In this document: positions 25,487 through 34,182 of the stretch, piece after piece | How the letters are laid out: every line of letters begins with the position of its first letter | How positions within the stretch are numbered: the stretch's first letter is position 1 | Source of the DNA: Hoeflea sp. | Lineage (GTDB): Bacteria > Pseudomonadota > Alphaproteobacteria > Rhizobiales > Rhizobiaceae | Direction of reading: 5' to 3' | Assembly: GCF_030682515.1 (NCBI RefSeq) | Contig: NZ_JAUXOD010000122.1 | Coordinates: 62,001 to 126,000, forward strand | DNA: 64,000 bases | The notes under the pieces: generated by a model | The model's input: the letters and a program-made list of their open reading frames with translations, nothing else | What the model was told of the DNA's origin: nothing | Databases searched by the model: none | Position numbers and translations under genes: made by a program

Positions 25487-26691
25487 CTGACCGCCATCTC
25501 CCCGTCACCGTCCTCTCCGGCTTCCTCGGCGCCGGCAAGACGACCTTGCTCAATCACATCCTCACCAACCGCGACGGCCTGCGCGTCGCGGTCATCGTCA
25601 ACGACATGAGCGAGGTGAACATCGATGCGAGCCTCATCCGCGAGGGCGGCGCCAACCTGTCGCGCACCGACGAGCAGCTGGTCGAGATGACCAATGGCTG
25701 CATCTGCTGCACGCTGCGCGACGATCTCCTGGCAGAGGTGACGTCGCTCGCGGCCCAGGGCCGGTTCGATCACCTGCTGATCGAATCGACCGGCATTTCC
25801 GAGCCGCTGCCTGTCGCCTCCACTTTCGAGTTCCGCGACGAGCAGGGCTTCAGCCTCTCCGATGTCGCGAAACTCGATTCGATGGTCACGGTGGTCGATG
25901 CGGCGAGCCTGCTCAAGGATTATGCCTCGAGCGATTTCCTGCGCGACCGCGGCGAGACGCTGGGCGATCAGGACACCCGCACCCTTGTCGACCTGCTGGT
26001 GGACCAGATCGAGTTCGCCGACACGATCATCCTCAACAAGGTGTCGGCGACCACGCCGGAGACCCTTGACGCCGCCCGCAAGATCATCCGCGCGCTCAAT
26101 CCGGAAGCGGTTCTGATCGAAGCGGATTTCGCGCAGGTGGCGCTCGGCGACATCCTCGGCACCGGCCGGTTCGACTTCGACAGGGCGCATGAACATCCGC
26201 TCTGGTACAAGGAGTTGAACGGGTTCAAGGACCACATTCCGGAGACCGAGGAATATGGCATCCGCTCCTTCGTCTACCGGGCGCGGCAGCCCTTCGACCC
26301 CATGAAGCTGCAGGCCTTCATCAACCGGCCCTGGCCCGGCGTGGTGCGCGCCAAGGGCTTCTTCTGGCTGGCGACGCGTCCACGTTTCGTGGGCGAACTC
26401 TCCATGGCCGGCGCGCTGGTGCGCACGGAAAAGCGCGGGCTCTGGTGGTCGGCGGCGCCGAAGGAATACTGGCCTGACGATCCGGCCTGGCATCGCTCCA
26501 TGGCATCCTATTTCGATCCGGTCTGGGGCGACCGCCGCCAGGAACTGGTGTTCATCGGCTGCGATCCCATGGACGAGGCGAGGATCCGCGCCGAGCTCGA
26601 CGCCTGCCTGGTGAACGCGCCGGCCCTGCTTCCGGACCTCTGGACCTCCATGCCCGACCCGTTTCCTGCGTGGGACAAGCAGGCGGCCTAG
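25483..26691 (+). CDS. CobW-family GTPase, ZigA/YciC-like zinc chaperone candidate
   Basis: 402 residues. [31 protein letters not shown] in [27 protein letters not shown], and NKVS where NKxD is usual. The large C-terminal domain ([19 protein letters not shown] ... [26 protein letters not shown]) is that of the longer ZigA/YciC-type proteins induced by zinc starvation. Third CobW paralogue in 8 kb. Coupled by ATGA to the oxidoreductase gene, suggesting joint function. Confidence 0.85.
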   Translation: MTDRHLPVTVLSGFLGAGKTTLLNHILTNRDGLRVAVIVNDMSEVNIDASLIREGGANLSRTDEQLVEMTNGCICCTLRDDLLAEVTSLAAQGRFDHLLIESTGISEPLPVASTFEFRDEQGFSLSDVAKLDSMVTVVDAASLLKDYASSDFLRDRGETLGDQDTRTLVDLLVDQIEFADTIILNKVSATTPETLDAARKIIRALNPEAVLIEADFAQVALGDILGTGRFDFDRAHEHPLWYKELNGFKDHIPETEEYGIRSFVYRARQPFDPMKLQAFINRPWPGVVRAKGFFWLATRPRFVGELSMAGALVRTEKRGLWWSAAPKEYWPDDPAWHRSMASYFDPVWGDRRQELVFIGCDPMDEARIRAELDACLVNAPALLPDLWTSMPDPFPAWDKQAA

Positions 26692-26764
26692 ACGGGTCCG
26701 ATTGTCTGCGCGATCCGGAAACCGGCTGGCGGAGCAATTGACGAGGTGAAGACAGAGATCTAGT

Positions 26765-26959
26765 GTCACGGCATGGTTCCGCCCGACTCGAAGGAAAGGC
26801 GGATTAAAAGGGAACACGGTGAGGTGTAGCCAAGAGGCGCCGAACCCGTGACTGCCCCCGCAACTGTGAGCGGCGAGCTTTCTCAAGATTTGCCACTGGC
26901 GCAAGCACCGCGCCGGGAAGGTTTGAGAAAGCATGGACCCGCAAGTCAGGAGACCTGCC
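26765..26959 (+). ncRNA. Cobalamin riboswitch
   Basis: Recognised by its ordered conserved blocks: AAAGGGAACACGGTGAGG near 26806, GCCAAGAGGC and CCGTGACTGCCCCCGCAACTG around 26835-26865 (read as separate blocks), the AAGGTTTGAG arm, and the B12 box GTCAGGAGACCTGCC ending at 26959. In the absence of adenosylcobalamin it permits expression; with the ligand it blocks transcription or translation downstream. It precedes the DUF1636-FecCD-type operon, 125 bp from the first start codon. Boundaries are approximate. Confidence 0.9.
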
Positions 26960-27084
26960 ATGACCATCGTAACTTAACCCGGGCGGGGTGTCCGGACAGG
27001 GAGAATTGTCATGAGCAGCCGGACCTCCGGACATAGCCAGGTCAATCATCGCTTTGGCCCCCGCATTCTCGTGCGGAGCGCGCA

Positions 27085-27510
27085 ATGCCGATCAGACAGA
27101 CGACCACAAGACCGTCTTCCCACAGAATAACCGTCTGCACCGCTTGCCGGCACACGGGCAGCGATTGCCGCCCTGGCCTGGGTTTGATCGCCCGGTTGCG
27201 CGATGCCATGGACAACGCAAGCGAGGCAACAGGAGCGCTCTTCGAGATTTCCGGGGTCGCCTGCATGGCGGGCTGCGACCGGCCCTGCACGGTTGCTTAT
27301 CAGGCGACCAACAAGGCCACCTACCTGTTTGGCGACATCGATCCGGCGGACGACATCGACGACCTGGTCAGCTTTGCCCGGCACTATGCCAGTCTTGACG
27401 ACGGCTGGTGCTCATCGAGCCAGCGCCCGGGAAAGCTCCGCCAGTCAACGCTCGCCCGCATTCCGGCCGCGATGTTCGTGGTCGAGCAGGTCGAAGGCTG
27501 CCTTCAATGA
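27085..27510 (+). CDS. DUF1636 Cys-rich metal-binding protein
   Basis: 141 residues from ATG 27085 with GGAG six bases upstream. An N-terminal CTACRH motif and ACMAGCDRPC further on give a ferredoxin-like cysteine arrangement (C-x2-C ... C-x3-C-x3-C), typical of the DUF1636 family. Function is unproven; the family often sits under cobalamin riboswitches and may deliver cobalt, hold an iron-sulfur cluster or sense the metal. First gene of the riboswitch operon, overlapping the ATPase gene by 4 bp. Confidence 0.75.
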   Translation: MPIRQTTTRPSSHRITVCTACRHTGSDCRPGLGLIARLRDAMDNASEATGALFEISGVACMAGCDRPCTVAYQATNKATYLFGDIDPADDIDDLVSFARHYASLDDGWCSSSQRPGKLRQSTLARIPAAMFVVEQVEGCLQ

Positions 27511-28286
27511 GCGCGGCCAGCCTGACTTTCGCCGGCGCGTCCTGGCATGCGCCGCGCGGGCCGGTGATCCTCAAGCCCGTGACGCTCGATCTCCCCGCGG
27601 GCCGGGTGCTGGGTGTGGTTGGACCCAATGGCGCGGGCAAGTCCACCTTCCTGCGCCTCGTCTACCGCTATTTGAAACCGGCGTCCGGTGCGGTCCTGAT
27701 CGACGGAGAAAACATCTGGACCATGCGCGCCCGTGACGTCGCGCTCAAGGTTGCCGCGGTGCTGCAGGAACAGCCGACCGACTTCGCTCTGACCGTGCGC
27801 GAGATCGTCGACCTCGGACGGCTTCCGCATCGCGGCGGCCTGGTGCGCAGCGACACCCGGGATGCCGCGGTTGTCTCGGCCGTTCTGGACAGGCTTGACC
27901 TTCAGGGATTTGCCGGTCGCCGTTTCGGCTCGCTGTCCGGGGGCGAAAGGCAGCGGGTGATGGTGGCGCGCGCGCTTGCGCAGCAGCCGTCCCTGCTGGT
28001 GCTCGACGAGCCCACAAACCATCTCGATATCCGCCACCAGCTCGAGGTGATCCGGCTGATCCGGGACCTCGACATGACGATCATCACCAGCCTGCATGAC
28101 CTCAACATGGCGGCGGTGGTCTGCGACGACATCCTGCTGCTGCAACAGGGCCAGGCCATGGGTTTCGGCACGCCGGATGACGTGCTTGCCGACGAGACCG
28201 TCTCGCGCGCCTTCGGGGTGCTCGCCCGGCGCGAACGGCTGACACCGAGCGAGACGACGCATTTTACCTATCAGCTTCACGCATGA
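27507..28286 (+). CDS. FecE/BtuD-type ABC transporter ATP-binding protein
   Basis: 259 residues from ATG 27507 (MSAASLTFAGASW). Walker A GPNGAGKST, Q-loop VLQEQ, signature LSGGERQRVMVARAL, Walker B LLVLDEPTNHLD, H-loop ITSLHDLNMAA. Sequence type is that of siderophore and cobalamin importers. The riboswitch upstream favours cobalamin, cobinamide or a cobalt complex as cargo. Confidence 0.88.
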   Translation: MSAASLTFAGASWHAPRGPVILKPVTLDLPAGRVLGVVGPNGAGKSTFLRLVYRYLKPASGAVLIDGENIWTMRARDVALKVAAVLQEQPTDFALTVREIVDLGRLPHRGGLVRSDTRDAAVVSAVLDRLDLQGFAGRRFGSLSGGERQRVMVARALAQQPSLLVLDEPTNHLDIRHQLEVIRLIRDLDMTIITSLHDLNMAAVVCDDILLLQQGQAMGFGTPDDVLADETVSRAFGVLARRERLTPSETTHFTYQLHA

Positions 28287-28297
28287 GGACTTTTGCC

Positions 28298-29236
28298 ATG
28301 AAAACACTTTTCCCCGCCCTTGTCGGACTGGCCGTTCTGGCCGCGCCTGCCTTCGCCGGCACGACCGTCGAGAGCTGCAACCGCAGCGTCACCTTCGACG
28401 CTCCGCCAAAGGCCGCCATTTCCAATGATGTCAACTTGACCGAAATGATGCTGGTCCTGGGCCTCGCCGACCGCATGGTCGGCTACACGGGCATCTCCGG
28501 CTGGAAGACGCTGGACGAGGAGATGCGCGCGGGCGTGAAGGAATTGCCGGAGCTGTCTGAAAAATACCCGTCCAAGGAAGTGATCGTCGGCGCCGACGCG
28601 GACTTCTTCTTCGCCGGCTGGAACTACGGCATGAAGGTCGGCGGCGAGGTGACACCCGAGACCCTCGAACCCTTCGGCGTCAAGGTCTACGAGTTGACCG
28701 AAAGCTGCATCCATATCGGACCAAAGGCCAAGGTCTCGATGGAGGACATGTACACCGACCTGCTCAATCTCGGCCGCATCTTCGGCATCGAAAACAAGGC
28801 GCAGGCGCTGGTCGAGGGCTACAGGGCGGAGCTTGCGGCCTTTGACGCGACGGTGAAGAAGGGCGACACGCCGCTCCGGGTGTTCGTCTACGATTCGGGC
28901 GAGGACACGCCCTTCACCGCCGGCCGCTACGCCATGCCGACGGCGATGATCGAGGCTGCGGGCGGCCTAAACATCATGGACGATTTCGAAAAGAGCTGGG
29001 CGACCGTCAACTGGGAAGCCGTCGTCGAGCGCGACCCCGAGGTGATCGTCATTGTCAATTATGGTGACGTGACTGCCGAGCAGAAGATCGACTTCATGAA
29101 GACCAACCCGGCCTTTGCCGACATCGATGCGGTCAGGAACGACCGCTTTGTCGTGCTCGACTATGTGGAGGCGACGCCCGGGCCGCGCAATATAAGGGCG
29201 ATCAAGAAGCTCGCCGCCGCCTTCTGGCCGAACTGA
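28298..29236 (+). CDS. Periplasmic binding protein of the cobalamin-regulated ABC system (BtuF/FecB-like)
   Basis: 312 residues from ATG 28298 (MKTLFPALVGLAVLAAPAFAG, a signal peptide); GAGGA lies 9 bases upstream. An ATG at 28283 would add five residues but overlaps the ATPase stop. Class III (Peripla_BP_2) fold: AISNDVNLTEMMLVLGLADRMVGYTG and KYPSKEVIVGADADFFFAG, with the single interdomain helix. Ligand not readable from the sequence. Confidence 0.85.
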   Translation: MKTLFPALVGLAVLAAPAFAGTTVESCNRSVTFDAPPKAAISNDVNLTEMMLVLGLADRMVGYTGISGWKTLDEEMRAGVKELPELSEKYPSKEVIVGADADFFFAGWNYGMKVGGEVTPETLEPFGVKVYELTESCIHIGPKAKVSMEDMYTDLLNLGRIFGIENKAQALVEGYRAELAAFDATVKKGDTPLRVFVYDSGEDTPFTAGRYAMPTAMIEAAGGLNIMDDFEKSWATVNWEAVVERDPEVIVIVNYGDVTAEQKIDFMKTNPAFADIDAVRNDRFVVLDYVEATPGPRNIRAIKKLAAAFWPN

Positions 29237-29264
29237 GTTGAAGGACATTGCCCACAAAGGCCGC

Positions 29265-30296
29265 ATGACAGCCCGTCCGACGCCGCCCGGCGCCGGACGG
29301 GCTGTGTTTCTGATCGCGAGCTGCCTGGCCCTCCTGCTGTCGCTGACGGTCGCGGTGTCGGTCGGCGCCATCGCGGTGGAATGGACGACCGTCTGGGGCG
29401 TGCTCGCCAACCGGATATCGCCGGGGTCGGTGGAGGTGACCTGGTCCGCCGGCCGCGAGGCGATCGTCTGGGAGCTCCGCTTTCCCCGGGCGCTGCTCGC
29501 GGTCATGGTGGGGGCCGGGCTGGCGCTGGTGGGCGCGAGCCTCCAGTCTGTCACCCGCAATCCGCTCGCCGATCCGCATCTCCTGGGCATCTCCTCGGGC
29601 GGGGCTTTCGGGGCGATCCTGGCGCTACTTCACACCGGCCTCTTCCTGGGCCCGCTTACCGTACCGCTGCTCGCCTTCGCCGGCGCGCTCGTGGCCACGA
29701 TGATTGTCCTTGGCGTGGCGCGCATGACCCACTCCACCAGTGCCGACCGGTTGGTGCTGGCCGGGGTGGCTGTGTCCTTCATCATCATGGCGCTCGCCAA
29801 CATGCTGATCTTCCTCGGCGATCCCAAGGCGGCCCACACGGTGGTGTTCTGGATGCTGGGCGGACTTGGGCTCGCGCAGTGGTCGCAGCTCGGCTGGCCG
29901 CTCGTCGTTCTCCTGAGCTGCGCGGCCTGGCTGCGCTGGCGGGCGGGCGATCTCAACGCGATGACGGTGGGCGACGAGACCGCCACCACGCTCGGCATCG
30001 ACGTACGCCGCTTCCGGCTTCAGGTCTTCGTCGTCGGCGCGCTGATCACCGGGGTGATGGTCGCCTTCTCCGGCATCATCGGCTTTGTCGGGTTGATGGT
30101 CCCCCATATCGTGCGCCTGTTCAGCGGCGGCGATTACCGCAGGGTGCTGCCGGCGTCGATGGTGGTCGGCGCGATTTTCCTCTTGTGGGCCGATGTCGCC
30201 GCGCGCACCGTGATGGCGCCGGAGGACATGCCGATCGGCATCGTCACCGGCCTGGTCGGAGGCGTCTTTTTCGTCTGGCTTCTGCGCCGGGCGTGA
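29265..30296 (+). CDS. FecCD-family ABC transporter permease
   Basis: 343 residues from ATG 29265 (MTARPTPPGAGRAVFL) with AAAGG upstream; a TTG at 29238 gives nine more residues but has no ribosome-binding site. About ten hydrophobic segments and the hallmarks LRFPRALLAVMVGAGLALVGASLQ, NPLADPHLLGISSGGAFGA and GFVGLMVPHIVRLFSGGDYR. Completes the riboswitch-controlled importer; only one permease gene, so it should act as a homodimer. Confidence 0.9.
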   Translation: MTARPTPPGAGRAVFLIASCLALLLSLTVAVSVGAIAVEWTTVWGVLANRISPGSVEVTWSAGREAIVWELRFPRALLAVMVGAGLALVGASLQSVTRNPLADPHLLGISSGGAFGAILALLHTGLFLGPLTVPLLAFAGALVATMIVLGVARMTHSTSADRLVLAGVAVSFIIMALANMLIFLGDPKAAHTVVFWMLGGLGLAQWSQLGWPLVVLLSCAAWLRWRAGDLNAMTVGDETATTLGIDVRRFRLQVFVVGALITGVMVAFSGIIGFVGLMVPHIVRLFSGGDYRRVLPASMVVGAIFLLWADVAARTVMAPEDMPIGIVTGLVGGVFFVWLLRRA

Positions 30297-30341
30297 ACCC
30301 GATCACGCAAGGGACTGCGGTCGTACTGGCCATCCGCTCGA

Positions 30342-32924
30342 TCAGACGATGAAGCGCGACCAGCCGCCATAGCTGCGACGGACCGGCCCGCGCGGAATGC
30401 TGAGCGCGACCAGCGCCAGCCCCGCGATCACATCGCCAAGCATCTGCACCGTCGTCGCATCGGCCACCAGCGCGGTGATGACAAGCGCCATGCCGAGCGG
30501 GATGTTGAGGAAGCGGATGGGGCGCGCCACTTCGGCGGTAGCCGTCACCGCGACCGTGATCGCCAGCGCCCCGACCAGATGGTCCGCATGGGCGAGCGTG
30601 CCCTCGGTGCCGAGGGTGAGGCGCGTCAGCATCAGCCAGAGGCCAATTCCGATGGAGGCCAGGAGGGTCCAGGGCAGGCTGATGCCGCCGCTTACCATCT
30701 CGCCCATGATCGCCTTTGGGCCCCGGTCGAAATCGTCACGCGCCGATTCGTCCGGGCCGTCATCGGTGTCGCCGAACAGAAGCACCCGGAGAAGCGGATG
30801 CCCCTGGCGACGGCGGCGGGCGAGGAACTGGCAGGTCGCGACCAGTTCGTCGACCGAATAGGGAATCTGTATCAGCATCGCCGCGGCCGTGATCAGGCAG
30901 AGCGTGCACCAGGTCCCGAGCACGATCGGCTGGATCACGATGAAGCTCACGGAAATGACACCGAGAGGCACAATCAGGATGCCGAAGATCAGCACCAGCC
31001 ACGGCATGGTGCGCCACCGCTGGGCCGAGCCGATGAGGGCGATGAGGATTTCCAGCATGTAAACCAGTGCGCCGAGCCCTGCATCCGGCACCGGCCAGGC
31101 CCGAGACACCGAGGAGGTGATGATTTCCTCGGTGCCGTTCTTCCCGTCGCCTGCAATGGCGCCAAGCGAAAAGAACGGCTCCAAGACGGAATCGATGTGT
31201 CCGAGCTGATAGGCCGCGAGATAGCGCGAGACGTACAGGCCTACCAGCGCCAGCAGGATGATCGGAAGGCGCTGGAACCAGGCCGACGGCGAATACTCCC
31301 ATCCCGGCGGCACCGTTGGTCCCGTCGAGGCTGCCACGCGGCTGATGCCTGGCGCCGGCCGCGTGGCCACTGCAAAGCCGAACACCAGCGCCCCCACCAG
31401 CGTGCCGTTGAGATAGGCCTGGGCGGTCGGCGCCCAGAACAGCAGTGGCGCAAACATGACCCAGAGGCCCAGGCCCGCGACCAGCCATCGCACCGCGCCG
31501 AAGCGCCAGGACAGAGCAACAAAGCTCAGCGCCATGATGAGAAGTCCCGCCACCACGTCGCTCGCGGTCATCGCCCAGCTTTCATAGCCGAGCAGGGGAG
31601 GGCTCGCCACCAGCCAGCTGCCGAAGCCGATGTTGAGGAACTGAGTCCAGCGGAACCGGTCATGGTCGCTGCGCAGGGCGTCTTCCGCCCGCACTCGCAG
31701 CGCCTCGGGGTCACCGGTGCGTTCGGCGCTTGTGCTCAGCCAGTGCGGGACGGTCAGCCCGTTCGCTTCATACCAGCCCAGCGGATCGGATTTGAGTGCC
31801 GCGATCAGTTTGGGCAGGGTGTCGCGGATCCTGTGGCGGGGGCGCCAGCCCAGCAGGTCCCGGGCCCGCGATATGTCGAGTTCGTAGTGATCGCTGGCCA
31901 TCTCGACCATGAACGGCCGGATGAACGGCTTTTCCCCGTAATCCAGGGCATCTGGAACCAGCGGTTCGCTTCTGGTTTCAAGCCATGCGCCCGCGGCGGC
32001 AAGGGGCTTGGGAACGGACACCGTTGTCCAGTCGTCCGATCCGTGAATGAGCCGGGCGAGCGTTTCCTGCAGCTCGTCATAGCCCATGGCTTCGGGCTCG
32101 CCGACAAGCATCGTGGTTTCGCCGGGCAGATCCGCGCGGCGGTCGACGGTGCGCACGAAGGCATCGATCATGTCGTCCTCATGCAGCAGCGATTGTCCGG
32201 TGGCGGGATCGCCCGAATAGGCATGCGCCTTGAATTCGCGCTCATAGATGCGGCGGATCTGCTGCACCAGCGTCGGCACGCCGGTGGTCTCGCTGTAGAG
32301 CCCGGCCAGGTGCAGGAACACGCACGCCATCTCGCCGCGCTCGGCGCGGATCACCTCTTCCGCCCGGGCCTTGGACTGCGGATAGGCCCATTTCGGATCG
32401 ATCTCGGCCTGTTCGGTGATCGGCACGCCGGGCGCCCCCGGCCGGTGGACCAGCATGGTGCCGGAATAGATGAACTGCTCGACCTGGCACGTCCGCAACG
32501 CCTGGATCAGGTTCCGCGTCCCCTCGACATTCACCGCCTCGTAGGCGGGAGAGTTTTCGCCGGTGAAATCGAAATAGGCGGCCAGGTGGATGACCGAGGC
32601 GATCTGCGATCCGTGCCGCTCCGCCAGATCGCGCACGGCAAGCGTGACCGCATCGGAAGACGTCAGGTCGGTCTCGATGACTTCGCAGGCGGCGCCTTCC
32701 CTGGAAAGGTCGATGCCGATGACGCGGTAGGCGGGCGCGAGCGCTTTGACCAGGGCAGTGCCGATCTTTCCCGCAGCACCGGTGACGACGACCAGAGGCT
32801 TGTCGCCCGAACCTTGCCGGGTTCTGGAGTCGATTTGCTCCGCGCCGTCCCCGCGCCGCTGCTGATTCCTGGCGTCGGATTGCCTTGTCACGCCGTTCTC
32901 CTCGGGCCGTTTTTCTCTACTCAT
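30342..32924 (-). CDS. Fusion protein: NAD-dependent epimerase + SPW-repeat membrane region + VKOR-like domain
   Basis: 860 residues from ATG 32924; earlier in-frame starts exist at 32975 (ATG) and 32987 (GTG) and none has a clear ribosome site. Residues about 43-370 form an extended SDR/epimerase domain with TGAAGKIG (48-55), HLAAYFDFTGEN and YPQSK (YxxxK). Residues 430-545 are SPW-type membrane repeats (ASPPLLGYESWAMTASDVVA). Residues about 560-700 resemble vitamin K epoxide reductase, with active CxxC as WCTLC (Cys673, Cys676). The usual periplasmic loop cysteine pair of VKOR is absent. More SPW-like segments end the protein. Likely an inner-membrane redox protein with a cytoplasmic NAD(P) domain; substrate unknown. 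Stands alone between operons. Confidence 0.75.
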   Translation of the reverse strand: MSREKRPEENGVTRQSDARNQQRRGDGAEQIDSRTRQGSGDKPLVVVTGAAGKIGTALVKALAPAYRVIGIDLSREGAACEVIETDLTSSDAVTLAVRDLAERHGSQIASVIHLAAYFDFTGENSPAYEAVNVEGTRNLIQALRTCQVEQFIYSGTMLVHRPGAPGVPITEQAEIDPKWAYPQSKARAEEVIRAERGEMACVFLHLAGLYSETTGVPTLVQQIRRIYEREFKAHAYSGDPATGQSLLHEDDMIDAFVRTVDRRADLPGETTMLVGEPEAMGYDELQETLARLIHGSDDWTTVSVPKPLAAAGAWLETRSEPLVPDALDYGEKPFIRPFMVEMASDHYELDISRARDLLGWRPRHRIRDTLPKLIAALKSDPLGWYEANGLTVPHWLSTSAERTGDPEALRVRAEDALRSDHDRFRWTQFLNIGFGSWLVASPPLLGYESWAMTASDVVAGLLIMALSFVALSWRFGAVRWLVAGLGLWVMFAPLLFWAPTAQAYLNGTLVGALVFGFAVATRPAPGISRVAASTGPTVPPGWEYSPSAWFQRLPIILLALVGLYVSRYLAAYQLGHIDSVLEPFFSLGAIAGDGKNGTEEIITSSVSRAWPVPDAGLGALVYMLEILIALIGSAQRWRTMPWLVLIFGILIVPLGVISVSFIVIQPIVLGTWCTLCLITAAAMLIQIPYSVDELVATCQFLARRRRQGHPLLRVLLFGDTDDGPDESARDDFDRGPKAIMGEMVSGGISLPWTLLASIGIGLWLMLTRLTLGTEGTLAHADHLVGALAITVAVTATAEVARPIRFLNIPLGMALVITALVADATTVQMLGDVIAGLALVALSIPRGPVRRSYGGWSRFIV

Positions 32925-33200
32925 CAAACCGGCTCGACCGGATATTGTTCCGGTCCTGTCGCGAAAGACACGCATGCGGCGCTGCACCGGACACCCGCGC
33001 TGGGCCGGGCGTGCTGCCGGACCGCTTCCCGCGCTGCCTTGCCTGCCCGCCGGAGGGATGAGAGACTTTAAGGACGGATCCTCACACCTGGTTCCGGTCG
33101 GAACCGTCGTAGATTCCTCTCAGCGCCAGCTGGCCCGGGGTCTCGGGGTGAAGCCTGCCATCCGGCCCGCGGCAATCGATTTGTACATTTGCTACCAGCA
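32925..33200. other. Non-coding gap upstream of the transketolase genes
   Basis: I see no gene or RNA here. It carries the divergent upstream regions of the fusion gene and the transketolase operon; the operator-like repeats begin near its right end. Confidence 0.5.
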
Positions 33201-33212
33201 TTGACATTTGTC
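33186..33212. promoter_or_regulatory. Operator-like half-sites before the transketolase/RLP operon
   Basis: ACATTTGC at 33186-33192 region and TTGACATTTGTC at 33201-33212, the latter containing a good -35 hexamer TTGACA. The CATTTG(A/T)C half-site recurs before mtnK (40234-40242) and the aldolase gene (43701-43733), suggesting one regulator. Confidence 0.5.
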
Positions 33213-33252
33213 TATTTCCCGGGCATCGTCGATCCGAATGAGGGAGGCAGAT

Positions 33253-34182
33253 GTGCGCAACAACCGTTCGACCGAAGACATAGCCATGGGAATCCGCAGG
33301 CGGGTGTTCGAGCACTCGATGCGCAACAATGGCGGCTATCTGAGCCAGGCCTGCTCCGCGGCAGAGCAATTGGCGTTCCTCTACAATGAGGCTCTCAATC
33401 TGGGTGAACCAGTGCTTCCCGCAGTGCCCAGGCCGTTTGCCGGCGTGCCCTCTGCCAGCAATCCCGATTATGTGACAGGTGCTGGCTACAACGGCCCGTT
33501 CGAGCCGCAATTTGACCGCCTCTTCATTGCCCCTGCACACTACGCGCTGGTGGCCTATGCGACGCTGATCGAGACCGGGCGCATGGATGCCGAAGGGCTC
33601 GAGATGTTCAACAAGGACGGCTCGTCGGTCGAGATGATCGGCGCCGAGCACTCGCCCGGCATGGAAGTCCACAACGGCACGCTGGGCATCGGCCTGTCCA
33701 CCGGCGCGGGCCTGGCCTGGGGCCGCAAGCGGCGTGGCGACACCGGCCAGGTCTGCGTCTTCATGTCTGATGGCGAGGTCCAGGAAGGCCAGACCTGGGA
33801 AGCGGTCCAGGCAGCCGCCCATCACGGCATCGACAATCTCTGGGCGCTGATGGATGTCAATGACCAGCAGTGCGACGGCGCCATGAGCTCGGTGATGGAA
33901 GTGCGCGACATCGCCGCCAAGTTCCGTGCCTTTGGCGCGGTCTGTGTGGAAATCGACGCTCACGACCTGGGCGCCCTGCGCCAGGCCAAGGCCGAGCCGC
34001 ATGAAGGTCAGCCGCTGATCATCCTCGCCCGCTCCTCGCCCACGCAGGGCATGAGCTTCCTGCAGAAGCGTTTCCCCCGCCTGCACTATGTGCGCTTCAA
34101 ATCCAACGAGGAACGCGCCGAGATGAATGTCTCGATCGCAGCCGAACTCGGCATCGCGCCGATCGAACTGGAGGCCCACTGA
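33253..34182 (+). CDS. Transketolase, N-terminal (ThDP-pyrophosphate) subunit
   Basis: 309 residues from GTG 33253 (VRNNRSTEDIAMGIRRRV), chosen because AGGGAGG ends five bases before it; in-frame upstream starts have no such site. Contains IAPAHYALVAYA and GAEHSPGMEVHNGTLGIGLSTGAG, and the ThDP/Mg motif MSDGEVQEGQTWEA ... DVND. This is one half of a split transketolase; the other half follows with a one-base overlap. Split transketolases are often pathway-specific and act on unusual ketoses, transferring two-carbon units. Co-transcribed with the RuBisCO-like gene. Confidence 0.88.
   Translation: MRNNRSTEDIAMGIRRRVFEHSMRNNGGYLSQACSAAEQLAFLYNEALNLGEPVLPAVPRPFAGVPSASNPDYVTGAGYNGPFEPQFDRLFIAPAHYALVAYATLIETGRMDAEGLEMFNKDGSSVEMIGAEHSPGMEVHNGTLGIGLSTGAGLAWGRKRRGDTGQVCVFMSDGEVQEGQTWEAVQAAAHHGIDNLWALMDVNDQQCDGAMSSVMEVRDIAAKFRAFGAVCVEIDAHDLGALRQAKAEPHEGQPLIILARSSPTQGMSFLQKRFPRLHYVRFKSNEERAEMNVSIAAELGIAPIELEAH

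Noticed and set aside
25024-26967. A 647-codon minus-strand open frame running through the riboswitch
   Set aside because: Opposite a clear CobW gene and across a structured RNA; no motifs.
30579-33071. An 830-codon plus-strand open frame opposite the epimerase-VKOR fusion
   Set aside because: No domain features; the minus frame contains complete Rossmann and membrane signatures.
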